A DNA stretch of 64,000 nt from Luteibacter aegosomatissinici (lineage in GTDB: Bacteria > Pseudomonadota > Gammaproteobacteria > Xanthomonadales > Rhodanobacteraceae), in assembly GCF_023078495.1 (NCBI RefSeq), contig NZ_CP095742.1:2542001-2606000 (forward strand), read 5' to 3'. A program made the position numbers and the translations under genes. Shown one piece after another: positions 62,732 to 64,000 of the stretch. The notes beneath the pieces are model-generated. The model saw only the letters and a program-made list of their open reading frames with translations. It had not been told where the DNA came from and searched no databases. Within the stretch, counting starts at the first letter, position 1. The number at the start of each line of letters is the position of its first letter.

Positions 62732-63556
62732 ATGACGTACCGCTGGATCCTGCTATCCCTGCTCGCCCTTGCCCCACTTGCCGCCACGGCCGCGCAGGAG
62801 AAGCCCACCATGATGTTCCTGGGCTCGGGCCACCTCGCCAACCACAATCGCGACATCGCCAATACCCACGTCGAGGACATCCTCGTGGCCAAGCGGCAGG
62901 CCGAGATCGAGAGCGTCGTTAACCAGCTCGCCGCGTGGAAACCTACGCACGTCGCCGTCGAATACCCTCACGCCAGGCAAGCCCAGCTGGATGAGCGCTA
63001 CGCCGCCTATCGCGCCGGCACGTACAAGCTAACCGCAGACGAAGTCGATCAGATCGGGCTGCGCCTGGCCCGCAAGCTCGGGCTGCCACGCGTCGATGCC
63101 GTGGACTGGAACGAGAACGCGCCCGGACAGGATGCCGATTACGACTGGATGGCCTGGGCGAAAGCGAACGGCAAGGGTGAGCTGCTCGACAAGACCGTCA
63201 ACCATTGGAAGGCCATGGCAGTCAGGGAAACGGATTACCTGAAGGACCACTCGATCCTGCAGTGGTACCAGCTATGGAACGACCCGGAGCGGATGCACGA
63301 GGATGAATCCGGCTACTTCGACATGGCCCTGTTCGGCAACGACACCAACAACCCCGGTGCGGCCTGGGTCGGCCAGTGGTACGCCCGCAACCTGCGCATC
63401 TTTACCCACATCCGGGAACTCGCCACGAAGCCGGGCGATCGCATCCTTGTGATCTACGGCGCCGGCCACGGTCCCTACCTGCGCAAGGACGCCACCGAGT
63501 CAGGCATTTTTGAACTGACGGATACCTATGCGTACTTGAAAGCCATGCATCCGTGA
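62732..63556 (+). CDS. exported DUF5694 (TraB-like) protein
   Basis: A 274-residue protein with signal MTYRWILLSLLALAPLAATA. The mature domain has MFLGSGHLANHNRD at the start and LVIYGAGHGPYLRK near the end, the GxGH pattern of DUF5694/TraB-ChaN-like enzymes. AAGGATG precedes the start. Function unknown; possibly a metal-dependent hydrolase. Confidence 0.75.
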   Translation: MTYRWILLSLLALAPLAATAAQEKPTMMFLGSGHLANHNRDIANTHVEDILVAKRQAEIESVVNQLAAWKPTHVAVEYPHARQAQLDERYAAYRAGTYKLTADEVDQIGLRLARKLGLPRVDAVDWNENAPGQDADYDWMAWAKANGKGELLDKTVNHWKAMAVRETDYLKDHSILQWYQLWNDPERMHEDESGYFDMALFGNDTNNPGAAWVGQWYARNLRIFTHIRELATKPGDRILVIYGAGHGPYLRKDATESGIFELTDTYAYLKAMHP

Positions 63557-63668
63557 CGATCAGGCAAAGGTGCTTTTCCGCGCGAGGTATCACAGCGGCC
63601 GTGGCGTGGCCCCAGAGATAGCTGCAGGCGGCTCACGTCGAGCCGACCATGCCATCCAGGAAAACGCC

Positions 63669-64000
63669 ATGAGCAAGCTGAAAGATAAAGTCGCCATCGT
63701 CACGGGCGCATCGAAGGGCATTGGTGCCGGTATCGCGAAGTCGCTGGCCGCCGAGGGCGCCAGCGTCGTCGTGAACTATGCCTCGAGCAAGGAAGGGGCC
63801 GAGAAGATCGTCGCGGAGATCACGGCCGCCGGCGGCAAGGCGATCGCGGTCGGCGCGGATGTCTCGAAGGAAGCGGATGCCGGCAAGCTGGTCGCCGCGG
63901 CCGTCGATACGTTTGGCCGCCTGGACATCGTCGTGAACAACTCGGGCGTCTACGAGTTCGCGTCAGTAGAGAACACCACCGAGGCGCTGTTCCGCCGCAT
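63669..64000 (+). CDS. SDR-family oxidoreductase (cut by window end)
   Basis: The first 110 residues of a short-chain dehydrogenase: TGASKGIGAGI (NAD(P) motif) near residues 13-23 and NNSG (VVNNSGVYEF). The remaining part, including the YxxxK site, is beyond the window. The substrate is not deducible. Confidence 0.85.
   Translation, partial: MSKLKDKVAIVTGASKGIGAGIAKSLAAEGASVVVNYASSKEGAEKIVAEITAAGGKAIAVGADVSKEADAGKLVAAAVDTFGRLDIVVNNSGVYEFASVENTTEALFRR

Noticed and set aside
1-64000. CRISPR arrays, tRNA, rRNA and insertion sequences.
   Set aside because: No direct-repeat arrays, cloverleaf sequences, rRNA segments or transposase frames were seen on either strand.

Overview
The window is high-GC, gene-dense chromosomal DNA. 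It most resembles a gammaproteobacterium of the Xanthomonadales (Lysobacterales), and within that a Luteibacter/Dyella/Rhodanobacter-type relative. This is inferred from gene content: a Xanthomonas/Caulobacter-type TonB receptor, a Tat-exported HiPIP, kynurenine-pathway HAAO, and GC-rich REP elements of the form TGTAGGAGCGCGCTTGCGCG. No marker gene such as 16S rRNA is present to confirm it. I saw no tRNA, rRNA, CRISPR array, prophage or insertion sequence. About 58 genes are supported, several of them too short for a routine ORF screen.

Region 1 (1-8.3 kb): an MBL-fold hydrolase, an FAD amine oxidase, 3-hydroxyanthranilate dioxygenase, a Nudix hydrolase, an outer-membrane protein, and two tandem paralogous amino-acid permeases separated by a terminator. 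A gene-free stretch follows that holds a strongly structured small-RNA candidate, then HiPIP. Region 2 (8.7-15.5 kb): methionine salvage in two opposed clusters, mtnB-mtnD-mtnC followed by a C13 peptidase, and mtnE-mtnU downstream of a LysR gene. The two clusters share a palindrome close to their first start codons. A divergent azoreductase follows. Region 3 (15.6-30.3 kb): a metallothionein and a small lysine-rich protein, the MrfA/MrfB repair pair, many small hypothetical proteins and lipoproteins, the DNA-crosslinking SRAP protein, two divergent L,D-transpeptidases, a 2OG oxygenase, a bestrophin, and a divergent PiT phosphate transporter/CHAD pair.

Region 4 (30.4-43.4 kb): a DUF1080 hydrolase, a secreted GH18 chitinase behind two palindromic boxes, a small HTH protein, SDR/LysR, an exported VOC protein, a tightly overlapping hybrid kinase-CheR-CheB-receiver kinase operon, and a class A beta-lactamase. 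Region 5 (43.4-52.1 kb): a carbohydrate-utilisation operon (TonB receptor, GH35, APC permease, PfkB kinase, GH4) on one strand, with a small ORF behind a strong promoter upstream. Region 6 (52.2-64 kb): an exported protein, a TehA/SLAC1 channel, a YXWGXW lipoprotein, exonuclease III, a PAS-GGDEF cyclase, an EmrAB-NodT-TetR efflux operon, a DUF5694 protein, and an SDR cut by the window end.

Three themes cut across the window. REP elements sit between genes at nine places and in four of them supply the stop codon of the preceding gene. Several genes have a -10-like hexamer 6-7 nt before the start codon, suggesting leaderless mRNAs. The two most system-like loci are the methylation-linked kinase operon and the apparently PTS-independent phospho-glycosidase operon.
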